From: Sulfurovum sp.
GTDB lineage: Bacteria > Campylobacterota > Campylobacteria > Campylobacterales > Sulfurovaceae
Assembly (NCBI GenBank): GCA_020525365.1
Contig: JAIZOF010000001.1
Coordinates: 1,325,456 to 1,389,455 of the forward strand
Direction of reading: 5' to 3'
DNA length: 64,000 nt
Below the pieces are notes generated by a model. It was not told where the DNA came from. It was given only the letters and a program-made list of their open reading frames with translations, and ran no database searches. Positions 47,838-56,405 of the stretch are shown here, one piece after another (position 1 is the stretch's first letter; the number at the start of each line of letters is the position of its first letter). The position numbers and the translations under genes were made by a program.

Positions 47838-49558
47838 TTTATTTTCTCTCCTTCTTTTTTGGGTTTCTCTTCTGCTTGCTTATGCTCCTTTGTATGGTGG
47901 GAAATTACCTCTTTCTTTATCTTCTTAAAGTTGAGGAATTTTCTTGCCATATAGGGAGCAAATACATATGCAACAAAGAGTGAAACAGCAAGTCCTACAG
48001 GCACATTAAGAGGAATAGGTTTCATAAACTGCCCCATCATCCCCCCAACAAAACCCATAGGCACCATTGTCAAGATAATGGCAATAGTGGCAACATTGGT
48101 TGAGGGGCCTATTTCGTCTGTTGCCTGCACAATAATCTCATCAACACTCTTCTTCTCAATGTCTAGATGTAACCGCCGATGAATATTCTCAATAACAATG
48201 ATAGCATCATCAACAATGAGCCCCAAAGAGAGCAAAAAGGCAAAAAGGGTGATACGGTTAATCGTCTGATCTGTCAGTTGTGCTATAAAAAGTGTTGTTG
48301 CTAAAATCATTGGTACAGCAATAGTCACAACCATCGACTCTCGCCATCCCAAAAATGGGATGAGTATTAACATAATAATAAAGATAGTAATCTCTAAATG
48401 ATGTACTAGTTCATTAACTGCCTCATCGGCCCTAACACCATAGTTTCTGGTAACAATAAATCCAACACCTGCAGCATTAAGCTGTGCTTTAGTAGCCTGT
48501 ATCTTCTCTATAGCCTCTTCTGCAATAAGGACTGCATTGGTTCCTTTGAGTTTAGAAATAGTCATCGTAATTTGTGTATCAAGCCCCCTAAATGAACGGT
48601 CAGCTACTTCATGCTCCCCATCTTCTCTTTTCTCTTCTTTATAAGTATTCTCCCTAATTGCTACTGGATCAATATCCATTCTTTTTCTATAGTCTATCTG
48701 TGTACTCTGGTAATTTTGTATATCGTAGCCATACTCCACCTTGGCAATACTCTTGAGATAGATAGGTGAATCCATATATTGTGCAATAATCAGATTTTGA
48801 AGATCCTCAACCGTATTGATGGCATTCTCTATTCCAAAGACAACCAATTTTCCCAGTTTGTTTTCTGTATCAATCATAGGTGCATTAGTAGAAATAGATT
48901 TAATTGCACTGGCAACTTGCCCCAAAGAGATATGGTAGGCAGAGAGTTTATTGAGATCTACCAATACATTAAACTGTGGACGCTTAACGCCTTTAAGTGT
49001 AGTCTTTGAAACATTATCTAGTGCATTGATTTCCTGCTGAAGTTCACGGATAGTACGGTAGAGTTTAACCACATCAGATTTAATATTGGGAAGTTGGTAA
49101 AAGGCTACTGTCAAAATAGGAATATCGATATCAATATCAAAAGGTTTAACCAGTGGTGGCATGGTATTCTTGGGGAGCTGATCCATATTTTGCATCACTT
49201 TATCATAGAGCTTTAGATTAGAAGATTCACGATTCTCTCCAATATAGTACTGCACATTGACAATACCAAAATTGTTCATTGCTGTGCCGTAAACATGCTC
49301 CACCCCTTTGATTTCACGTATACGACGCTCAAGTGGCTTGATAACCACATTGAGTACCTCTTTGGGTGAAGCGCCTGGCATTGCCACTATAACAGCACCG
49401 CCACTAACCTCAATCTGTGGATCCTCCTCCCTTGGCATTGTATTAAGAGAGATAAACCCCAAAAGAAGAATGGCTACAGCAAGAATAGGTGTGAGTGGAT
49501 TACTAAGAAATGTTTTTGAAAAGTATCCAGCAATATTTTTTATTTTATAATTTTCCAT
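47834..49558 (-). CDS. RND efflux permease, N-terminal half
   Basis: A 574-aa protein with the first RND repeat: TM1 (TPILAVAILLLGFISL), MPREEDPQ, a porter domain (GASPKEVLNVVIKPLE), and TM2-6 including the proton-relay pair in GLIVDDAIIVIENIHRR. It ends in a Lys/Glu/His-rich cytosolic tail after TM6 instead of running into TM7. The start ATG 49558 lies 7 bases after a TATAAT box, so the mRNA may be leaderless. No ribosome site is seen. Confidence 0.85.
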   Translation of the reverse strand: MENYKIKNIAGYFSKTFLSNPLTPILAVAILLLGFISLNTMPREEDPQIEVSGGAVIVAMPGASPKEVLNVVIKPLERRIREIKGVEHVYGTAMNNFGIVNVQYYIGENRESSNLKLYDKVMQNMDQLPKNTMPPLVKPFDIDIDIPILTVAFYQLPNIKSDVVKLYRTIRELQQEINALDNVSKTTLKGVKRPQFNVLVDLNKLSAYHISLGQVASAIKSISTNAPMIDTENKLGKLVVFGIENAINTVEDLQNLIIAQYMDSPIYLKSIAKVEYGYDIQNYQSTQIDYRKRMDIDPVAIRENTYKEEKREDGEHEVADRSFRGLDTQITMTISKLKGTNAVLIAEEAIEKIQATKAQLNAAGVGFIVTRNYGVRADEAVNELVHHLEITIFIIMLILIPFLGWRESMVVTIAVPMILATTLFIAQLTDQTINRITLFAFLLSLGLIVDDAIIVIENIHRRLHLDIEKKSVDEIIVQATDEIGPSTNVATIAIILTMVPMGFVGGMMGQFMKPIPLNVPVGLAVSLFVAYVFAPYMARKFLNFKKIKKEVISHHTKEHKQAEEKPKKEGEKIK

Positions 49559-49565
49559 TACGGTC

Positions 49566-49571
49566 ATTATA
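49566..49571 (-). promoter_or_regulatory. -10 box for the RND permease genes
   Basis: TATAAT on the minus strand (CTATAATGACC). The last T is 7 bases before the ATG at 49558, which puts the start of transcription at or next to the start codon. Confidence 0.45.
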
Positions 49572-49717
49572 GCAACAATTAGCATAAAATAACTATTTTT
49601 ATATTCATTTTAATTGATTATTTTATCTATAAAGATAAGAATAAACTAATACATCTATAAATATTTTTATGGCACAATGTTTACCGAAATACATAAATTA
49701 GAATTTAAGGATAGATT

Positions 49718-50515
49718 ATGACAAAGACAATTACAAGGCTTACAATAACAATCTTGCTCTTTCTGTTTGCCTCTACAACTGTAGAAGCAAAAGAGAAAAC
49801 TGCCTACTTTAATGCATCGTATGCTAGTACAAAAACGGTTGTTTCCAAACTTAAAAAAGCAGGTTTTACTGTATTGACTACCTATTCACCGGCACAAAAG
49901 GGATACCTAAAAGTTATTGTTGTCACCAACAGCATACTCAAAAAAATAGCACGTAAACCAAAGCGTGGTTTTGCTGCAATCCAAAAAATACTAGTTAACT
50001 CCAAAACAAAAACCGTATTAACAACCAACCCAACCTACTGGCTCAAGGCATTTCTCCAAAAAGACTACAATAGCGGTGTTGCAAGCAGTACCAAGAAGAT
50101 GCTCAGTCAAGCACTTGGAAAACTAATACCTACAAAAGATATACTCGATGATGAAGAACTTTCTGGATACCACTTTATGATCGGCATGCCCTACTATGAA
50201 GATATGCTCAAACTTAAAAAAGATGCCAAAGGAATCAAAGGAACAAAACAACTCTTTGCATTGAAGCTCTCTAGCAATACAACACTTTATGGTATCAAAA
50301 TGGGTAAAGATGTAGAGAGTTTTATTGATACCATCGGCGAGGATAAAGCACTTGTACTTCCCTATACCGTACTGATTGAAGGAGGAAATGCATATGCGCT
50401 ACATGCAAAATATTACCTTGCCATCTCCTACCCATTGCTAACCATGGGTGAATTTATGAAGATCTCTAGTATTCCCAATACTATTGAAACATTACTTACA
50501 AAAGCAGTTCAGTAG
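49718..50515 (+). CDS. Exported protein of unknown function
   Basis: A 265-aa protein with a clear signal peptide (cleavage near VEAKE). The first ~90 residues (AYFNASYASTKTVVSKLKKAGFTVLTTY) look like a small alpha/beta domain of DUF302 flavour. The C-terminal part repeats alpha/beta elements (FALKLSSNTTLYGIKMG, ALHAKYYLAISYPLLTMGEF). No catalytic motif found. AAGGA precedes the ATG. Confidence 0.7.
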   Translation: MTKTITRLTITILLFLFASTTVEAKEKTAYFNASYASTKTVVSKLKKAGFTVLTTYSPAQKGYLKVIVVTNSILKKIARKPKRGFAAIQKILVNSKTKTVLTTNPTYWLKAFLQKDYNSGVASSTKKMLSQALGKLIPTKDILDDEELSGYHFMIGMPYYEDMLKLKKDAKGIKGTKQLFALKLSSNTTLYGIKMGKDVESFIDTIGEDKALVLPYTVLIEGGNAYALHAKYYLAISYPLLTMGEFMKISSIPNTIETLLTKAVQ

Positions 50516-50638
50516 TATAATAACCCATGTATACGTTTTATAAACAAGAATCTCATTTATGAGGATAAAACATTCAAGTATATAAAACCAAATAGGTACA
50601 ATGGGTATACCACAACAAAACAATAATGGAGTAATGGG

Positions 50639-50968
50639 ATGGAAGGCTTGATAGAAGTAAGTTATACGGTGATGTGTGAAAACGATGTAGCACTTGAAAT
50701 AACACTCAAAACACTCCTTGAGAATGAAAAAGTGATGCGCGTCATCAAGGGTGAGTTTGCTAAAGGGCTACGAAATATTATTCTTAACAGTAAAGATGAA
50801 GAGGCAAAAGTTTATCTGAAAACTGATAAAACCGTATATACCTTTACTGCTAACAAGAATGATTTTGCCGACCTGCTTGAACTTGCTGAAGAGGATGCAC
50901 GTAAACATAAACGACTCAAAAAAGAGTGTGATGGGGTAGAGTTGGTAGATATTCGGACAGTTAATTAG
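50639..50968 (+). CDS. Hypothetical 109-aa protein
   Basis: A small acidic alpha/beta protein (YTVMCENDVALEITLKTL..., KVYLKTDKTVYTFTANKNDFADLLELAEEDARKHKR in pieces) with no signal peptide or known motif. ATGGGATGG at the start means ATG 50639 overlaps a weak ribosome site. Upstream of the helicase by 58 bases. Confidence 0.6.
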   Translation: MEGLIEVSYTVMCENDVALEITLKTLLENEKVMRVIKGEFAKGLRNIILNSKDEEAKVYLKTDKTVYTFTANKNDFADLLELAEEDARKHKRLKKECDGVELVDIRTVN

Positions 50969-51014
50969 CAAATAGCTTTCTCACTATTGCCTGCTATCTA
51001 CTTCTTGATTTTGC

Positions 51015-51020
51015 TATAAT
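51015..51020 (+). promoter_or_regulatory. -10 box for the SUV3-like helicase
   Basis: TATAAT in TTTTGCTATAATCCCTCT, ending only 6 bases before the ATG of the helicase gene. Transcription would begin at or beside the A of ATG. Confidence 0.55.
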
Positions 51021-51026
51021 CCCTCT

Positions 51027-53849
51027 ATGGCAACAAAGAAAAGAAAATATCTGATTAAACTCAACAACAAAATACGAAACTACTTTCATGGACTTCCTTT
51101 TGAAGAAGGAATCACTACACTCGATGATGACATCCTGCTAGGGCTATTGATGTTGCTAGAGATACAACTGCCCTCTTTTGATCGCAATGAGATGATTCGT
51201 GCACTCAGACGTATTTGGAGTGAAAAAGGCGTAGGTATACGTGAAAGTATTGTCTCTTACCTCACACAACCACACAAGGCAATACATAAAAGTTCACAGC
51301 AAATGCATGATACAGACAAGGTGGGAAAAATACTCTCTATTCTCTCTAAGCATACATATACCAAGCATGAGGAGGCACTTATTCTTGAAGCCTTCATCGA
51401 TAAACGCCACTCCAAAATCACCCCAGAGAAAATCCTCAACAAACTTCACTATCTTCGGATAAAAGAGCAACTAAAAAATTTAGAAACAACACTAGAAGTA
51501 GCTTTTAGTACCCTTAATAAGATGGAGTTTATACACCATTTCACCTTTAAGCTCAAAACCTATGACTTCACCAAACCACTACTTTGTATCACTGACTCAA
51601 TTGATCTTGATGCATTACAAAAAGAGGAGAGTAGGATAGTACTGGAGATACTTGAAAAGCTTAAACAAGAGAGTATTGAAACAAAACAGAAAGAAATTGA
51701 GACGTTCCTTGAAGCACTTTATGCTCACTCTCATCCTTATCTTGATGAAGAGACTATTACAGCAGCACTTAAGTGTATGCCACCAGAAGCAACCCTTTAT
51801 CATGCACCACTCCCTCCTGCTATTATCAATAAAATATTAAAAAATATAGATAGTCAATATGAGATTTTTGAAAGTGCAGATCATTTCATTATTGAAAAAA
51901 AGAAATTTCATCATCTTTTCGATACAGTACTCCACTATACTACTTCAGTTTCCTATGAAAAACCTTCTCTTTATGACCTCGTATGGCGGGGCAAAGAGCT
52001 ACCAATCAAGGAGGATCTTTACCATATCAACAATAATCTAATTTCTCATTTTAAAGCTGCTATTGACGATTTGCTTGAAGAGATGTGTTACGAAAGCCAA
52101 AAACTTAACTTGGAGGAGAAGATACTTAAGGACATGATTGTCCGCTTTATTGTGCCACAGATAGAGAGCTCTCATACCCTTAAGCTCAAAGAGAAAACCA
52201 AACGGCGTACTCTATTTCATTTCAGAGAGTATATTAAGCCATTACTTAAAAAACAAAAACGTGAAGAGCTACTGGCAAAGACCATCCGAGACTTTAAGTA
52301 TCTCTATCCACTTGCACGTAAATTAAAACGCCAGATTATCTTTCATGTAGGACCAACCAATTCAGGTAAAACCTATGAAGCACTTCAGCATCTTAAAGCA
52401 GCAACGACTGGATACTATCTTGCACCACTAAGACTACTTGCGCTAGAGGGATACGAAAGTCTCAAGTCTGATGGCATGAAAGTTTCACTCATTACTGGCG
52501 AGGAAGAGATTATTGATGAGGAGTCTACCCACATCTCCTCAACTATTGAAATGATGAACGCTTCAGTCGATGTCGATGTTTGTGTTATCGATGAGATACA
52601 AATGATCGCAGATCGTGATCGTGGTTGGGCATGGGCAAACGCACTCATTGGTGCACCAGCAAAGAAAGTTATTTTAACTGGTTCAATTGACGCATTACAT
52701 GCACTTAAAGAACTCTGTATCTATCTTGAAGAACCCCTAAAAGTAGTAGACTTCGAGCGAAAAAACCCATTGGAGATAATGAGATATGCTACCCCAATGA
52801 AGCAGATTAAACCACAGACTGCGATAGTAGCATTCTCTAGACGAGATGTGCTTTCACTCAAACAGCAACTCTCGCAAAAATATAGTGTTTCAGTTGTTTA
52901 TGGCAATCTCTCTCCTGAAGTACGGCGTGAGGAAGCACGCCGTTTCCGTGAGGGAGAAAGTGATATACTTGTTTCCACTGATGCCATTGCAATGGGGCTT
53001 AACCTTCCTATCCGTACCATTCTTTTTGCCAAAGATAATAAATTTGATGGACTTAGACGACGCGAACTGTTACCAAATGAAGTACTTCAAATTTCTGGAC
53101 GTGCTGGGCGTTATGGTATTGAGGAGAAGGGGTATGTGGGTGCACTCGATATACATACACTCAAGACTATCAATAAAGCGTTCTATACACCTCTGTTTAA
53201 TATCGAATTGCCCGTTTCAGTTATGGCAAGCCTAGAACATATCATGCTCATAGGTGAAATACTTGAAACTGAAAATATTACTACTATTTTGAGCTTCTTT
53301 GCAGAAAATATGGAATTTGATGGCCCCTTTGTTGCTGCCAACATTGAGAGTATGTTAGAGATTGCTGCTATCGTTGATGAATATAGCCTTGATCTGCGTA
53401 CCCGTTATTACCTCAGTTGTGCACCCGCAAGTATCTCATCTCCTTATATCGAATCAGTCTTTCACCGGTACATCCGACAAATTGAGGCGGGCAGCAAAGT
53501 ACTCTATATTCCACCGCATGACCTCCCCACCTTTGCCCAGACTAACGATATGCTTCTTAATGCTGAAGATAGAGTACGAGAAATTTCGCTCTATCTCTGG
53601 CTAAGCTTCAAATTCCCTGACTTCTTCGAAGACACACAAAAAGCTATTCAAATGCGTGTAAAACTCAATACTTATATTGAAAATTCTCTACGAAAAGGAC
53701 TCTTCACCAAAAACTGTCGACGCTGTGGAAAGGTGCTTGACTTCTCTTATCGGTTTTCTATCTGCGATGCATGCCACAATAAAAGAAAACGTGGATCATC
53801 TGGCTCACATCATCATCGTAGCAACCATCGAGGAAAAGTAAAAAAATAA
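51027..53849 (+). CDS. SUV3-like superfamily 2 RNA/DNA helicase
   Basis: A 940-aa protein. A poorly conserved N-terminal half precedes helicase motifs I (HVGPTNSGKTYEAL), II (VIDEIQMIADRDRGWAW), III (LTGSIDAL), V (STDAIAMGLNLPIRTILF) and VI (QISGRAGRYG). A SUV3-like C-terminal domain and a zinc ribbon (CRRCGKVLDF...CDACHNKRKRG) follow, ending in a basic His/Arg-rich tail. Mitochondrial SUV3 works in RNA decay. A bacterial role in RNA turnover is likely but not proven. No ribosome site precedes the ATG. Confidence 0.88.
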   Translation: MATKKRKYLIKLNNKIRNYFHGLPFEEGITTLDDDILLGLLMLLEIQLPSFDRNEMIRALRRIWSEKGVGIRESIVSYLTQPHKAIHKSSQQMHDTDKVGKILSILSKHTYTKHEEALILEAFIDKRHSKITPEKILNKLHYLRIKEQLKNLETTLEVAFSTLNKMEFIHHFTFKLKTYDFTKPLLCITDSIDLDALQKEESRIVLEILEKLKQESIETKQKEIETFLEALYAHSHPYLDEETITAALKCMPPEATLYHAPLPPAIINKILKNIDSQYEIFESADHFIIEKKKFHHLFDTVLHYTTSVSYEKPSLYDLVWRGKELPIKEDLYHINNNLISHFKAAIDDLLEEMCYESQKLNLEEKILKDMIVRFIVPQIESSHTLKLKEKTKRRTLFHFREYIKPLLKKQKREELLAKTIRDFKYLYPLARKLKRQIIFHVGPTNSGKTYEALQHLKAATTGYYLAPLRLLALEGYESLKSDGMKVSLITGEEEIIDEESTHISSTIEMMNASVDVDVCVIDEIQMIADRDRGWAWANALIGAPAKKVILTGSIDALHALKELCIYLEEPLKVVDFERKNPLEIMRYATPMKQIKPQTAIVAFSRRDVLSLKQQLSQKYSVSVVYGNLSPEVRREEARRFREGESDILVSTDAIAMGLNLPIRTILFAKDNKFDGLRRRELLPNEVLQISGRAGRYGIEEKGYVGALDIHTLKTINKAFYTPLFNIELPVSVMASLEHIMLIGEILETENITTILSFFAENMEFDGPFVAANIESMLEIAAIVDEYSLDLRTRYYLSCAPASISSPYIESVFHRYIRQIEAGSKVLYIPPHDLPTFAQTNDMLLNAEDRVREISLYLWLSFKFPDFFEDTQKAIQMRVKLNTYIENSLRKGLFTKNCRRCGKVLDFSYRFSICDACHNKRKRGSSGSHHHRSNHRGKVKK

Positions 53850-53855
53850 TTGATG

Positions 53856-53906
53856 TACTACAGTAACTGATATTGCAAATGATTAAAAAAATATCCCACT
53901 GTAGTA
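53856..53906 (+). terminator. Hairpin after the helicase gene
   Basis: TACTACAGT (53856-53864) pairs perfectly with ACTGTAGTA (53898-53906) around a 33-base loop, a few bases after the stop. No T-run follows directly, so it may act in RNA stability rather than termination. Confidence 0.35.
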
Positions 53907-53992
53907 ATATATTTAATTAGGAGTAAATATATCTTAGTTAACAAAAATTGTGCTATACTTACCCATCTAAAATAAATCAAAAAGGATTAGAT

Positions 53993-54379
53993 ATGCCAAA
54001 AATTAATAAATATGTAGATATCGACACGGTTGAAAGAGAAGCAAAAAAAGATCTTATTGATAGACACTCACCATTCATTACCGTTCAAGGTGAGGCAAAA
54101 AAAGGTGAAATGCTTGCTGTCAATGTTAAAATGGGTCAGGAATATACACATCCTGATGATTTTGACCATTATATTGAATCTATTACACTTTTCGATGGTG
54201 ATACCAAACTTGCAATGACAACTTTTGTTCCAGGAACACTTGGGAATGAAAAGTCTCATGCCGAAGTGACTTTTAACATTAGACCAACTAAAAGTAAACT
54301 CAACCTCATCGCCCATGGATACTGTACAAAACATGGTATTTGGGAGTCAACACCAGTTGAAGTTCAGGTTGCTGGCTAA
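53993..54379 (+). CDS. Superoxide reductase-like protein (class II SORL)
   Basis: A 128-aa protein of the neelaredoxin/superoxide reductase family. The iron ligands appear as RHSPFI, HPDDFDHYI (two His) and YCTKHGIWE (Cys and His). It removes superoxide by reducing it to peroxide. The N-terminal desulforedoxin domain is absent. AAAGGA precedes ATG 53993; the upstream frame from 53948 has no ribosome site. A strong terminator follows. Confidence 0.85.
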   Translation: MPKINKYVDIDTVEREAKKDLIDRHSPFITVQGEAKKGEMLAVNVKMGQEYTHPDDFDHYIESITLFDGDTKLAMTTFVPGTLGNEKSHAEVTFNIRPTKSKLNLIAHGYCTKHGIWESTPVEVQVAG

Positions 54380-54387
54380 TACTTGAC

Positions 54388-54415
54388 TGGAGAGCTTTTC
54401 TGGCTCTCTTTTTTA
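54388..54415 (+). terminator. Rho-independent terminator after superoxide reductase
   Basis: GAGAGC (54390-54395), loop, GCTCTC (54403-54408), then a run of T. The best intrinsic terminator in the window. Confidence 0.85.
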
Positions 54416-54454
54416 CAATATATACCAAAAATAAATCTATTCTTTTCTTTTAAT

Positions 54455-54649
54455 CTACTGCACATCCAACAGTGCATTAATCTGTGCAAGCTCTTTCATG
54501 TCTTCATCTGCTATTATCTTCTCATAATAGAGCTGTAGTGCTGTACGAAATAAATTGGTAGTATCATCTCCTGTCAATTTCTGAAGCTCCTGAAGCTTCT
54601 GTACTTGATCACTTGTGAGTGTAATTGTAAACTGTTGCGGGGCTGCCAT
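54455..54649 (-). CDS. Ribbon-helix-helix-like small protein
   Basis: A 64-aa protein, MAAPQQFTITLTSDQVQKL..., of the beta-strand/helix/helix layout (FTITLTSDQVQKLQEL, TNLFRTALQLYYEKI) typical of RHH DNA-binding regulators such as MetJ/Arc or antitoxin-type proteins. GGAG stands before the ATG at 54649. No toxin gene adjoins it. Its target is unknown. Confidence 0.55.
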   Translation of the reverse strand: MAAPQQFTITLTSDQVQKLQELQKLTGDDTTNLFRTALQLYYEKIIADEDMKELAQINALLDVQ

Positions 54650-54742
54650 CTCCAATACTCCTCTTATGATTATTTTTATACATTCTATCATATCAATATA
54701 AAGTATAAGGACTTTTTAAAATTGAGCTATTAAATAGACAGG

Positions 54743-55513
54743 TTAAGATATATGAAAGAATGTACTTCCGCTTCCTGAAAAGAACCACTCTTTTGGTGCA
54801 ACTTCTTTAAGCTCTGGATAGGTAATTTGTGCAGCAGCATAGAGGTCGTTTAGCATAGTCGGATCGGAAACAAGCTCAAGAAGGTCACGACTTTTATGGT
54901 TTTCCCAACCAACAAAGGAGGAAGGATCAATACGTTCAAGCATTTGTGTTCTGAAGGTTTCATAAACCAATGCAGTATTGCAATCAATATTGGGGGTAAA
55001 AAGTTCTAACTGAAATACCTCTTCTTCAAAAGGCTCTACAATCTCCCCAAACCCACTAACATTTGCCGAGGGATAATTGTAGATAAAAAAAGGTAGATCT
55101 GCACCAATTTGACTACCTAGTTTAGCAAGTGTTTTGGTATCTATTTCTAATTCACACACCTTATTTATCAATCGCATAAAAGCTGCTGCATCAGAACTAC
55201 CACCACCCAAACCTGCCTGTGAAGGGATACGTTTTTCAACAGAAACCTTGTATGATGTAAAAAAATCTTCCAATTTTTTAGAGCCGGTATACGCTAAAAG
55301 TACTTTATAGGCTTTAAAGATAGTATTAGAAGTGGTCGGTATGTCATCACATCCATCAATGGTAAAGGCATTGCACCGATAAGGTTTGAGGGTAATAGTA
55401 TCATAGAGGTTGTCTACACGCATGAAACGAGAGAGAATAGTGTGATAACCATCTTTGTATCCAGTAATCTTAAGGAAGATATTTACTTTGGCGTAAGCAT
55501 TTATGGTTTGCAT
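54743..55513 (-). CDS. ispE: 4-diphosphocytidyl-2-C-methyl-D-erythritol kinase
   Basis: A MEP-pathway isoprenoid enzyme of the GHMP kinase family, 256 aa: AYAKVNIFLKITG, and the ATP loop PSQAGLGGGSSDAAAFMRL, then FFSGSGSTFF. It overlaps the truB end by 13 bases, so the two are coupled. Confidence 0.94.
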   Translation of the reverse strand: MQTINAYAKVNIFLKITGYKDGYHTILSRFMRVDNLYDTITLKPYRCNAFTIDGCDDIPTTSNTIFKAYKVLLAYTGSKKLEDFFTSYKVSVEKRIPSQAGLGGGSSDAAAFMRLINKVCELEIDTKTLAKLGSQIGADLPFFIYNYPSANVSGFGEIVEPFEEEVFQLELFTPNIDCNTALVYETFRTQMLERIDPSSFVGWENHKSRDLLELVSDPTMLNDLYAAAQITYPELKEVAPKEWFFSGSGSTFFHIS

Positions 55514-56343
55514 CTCTTTTCCTTATATTTTTCAAGACGATTAAGTTTATAGGTGACTATATCTTGTTTAATTTCAAGAATACTAAAAAAATTAGAAGTC
55601 TCCACCAAATAGGTACCATTCTCTTTATTTTCAAAATATTCTACCGATATTTTTTTTCCTAGTTCAAGATATGCATCATCACCAAAATAGTTATTGCGTG
55701 GTATCTTCAAATACTCAAAAGGGTTAAGGGGTTTTTCGTTCTCATAATAAAATTTTCCTTCACAAATACGGTGTAAAGATGAAAGTGTAGCATCTACTCT
55801 CAACTTATCGGCAATCATCTCACCAAGGCTTCGAATATAGGTACCTTCACTTACTGTTGCCTTAAAGTGAATAAAAGGATGGTTATAGGTCATCAGTTCA
55901 ATATCATAAATAGTCGAGGTAACCTTTTTGAGTCTAACCTCTTTTCCTTCTCGCGCTAGATCATAAGCATGTCTGCCTCCAATTTTTTTGGCAGAATACT
56001 GAGGTGGACAGTAGGTAAGTTCACCTTTGAGTGAATCAAGTACTGTTTTAATCTTCTCATATTTCAATGGTGCTATCTCTTGAATCGTATTAATATTTTC
56101 AATATCAAGTGAGGGGGAATTGGCACCCAACCAAAGGGTGGCCTTATAGCTTTTAGGTGTCTTGTCAAGATATTGAAAAAGTTTAGTGTATTGCCCTGTA
56201 GCAACAATAAGGCAACCAGTAGCAAATGGATCCAAGGTACCAGAAAAACCAACTTTTTTGGTATTATATTTACGTTTAACGTAGCCCATATAGCTATTTG
56301 ATGAACGAAAAATGGGCTTTTGTACAACAAAAAGACAATTCAC
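55501..56343 (-). CDS. truB: tRNA pseudouridine55 synthase
   Basis: Makes pseudouridine at position 55 in the T-loop of tRNAs. 280 aa: KVGFSGTLDPFATGCLIV with the catalytic Asp, then LKGELTYCPPQYSAKKIGGRHAYDLAREG (in pieces). GTG 56343 after AAGGTGG gives the usual N-terminus MNCLFVVQKP; the GTG at 56352 is less likely. Confidence 0.92.
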   Translation of the reverse strand: MNCLFVVQKPIFRSSNSYMGYVKRKYNTKKVGFSGTLDPFATGCLIVATGQYTKLFQYLDKTPKSYKATLWLGANSPSLDIENINTIQEIAPLKYEKIKTVLDSLKGELTYCPPQYSAKKIGGRHAYDLAREGKEVRLKKVTSTIYDIELMTYNHPFIHFKATVSEGTYIRSLGEMIADKLRVDATLSSLHRICEGKFYYENEKPLNPFEYLKIPRNNYFGDDAYLELGKKISVEYFENKENGTYLVETSNFFSILEIKQDIVTYKLNRLEKYKEKRCKP

Positions 56344-56405
56344 TGAAACCACCTTTTTGTCATAGATGCATACTCCCCACTCTTCATTTTTATTCTATGC
56401 TATAT

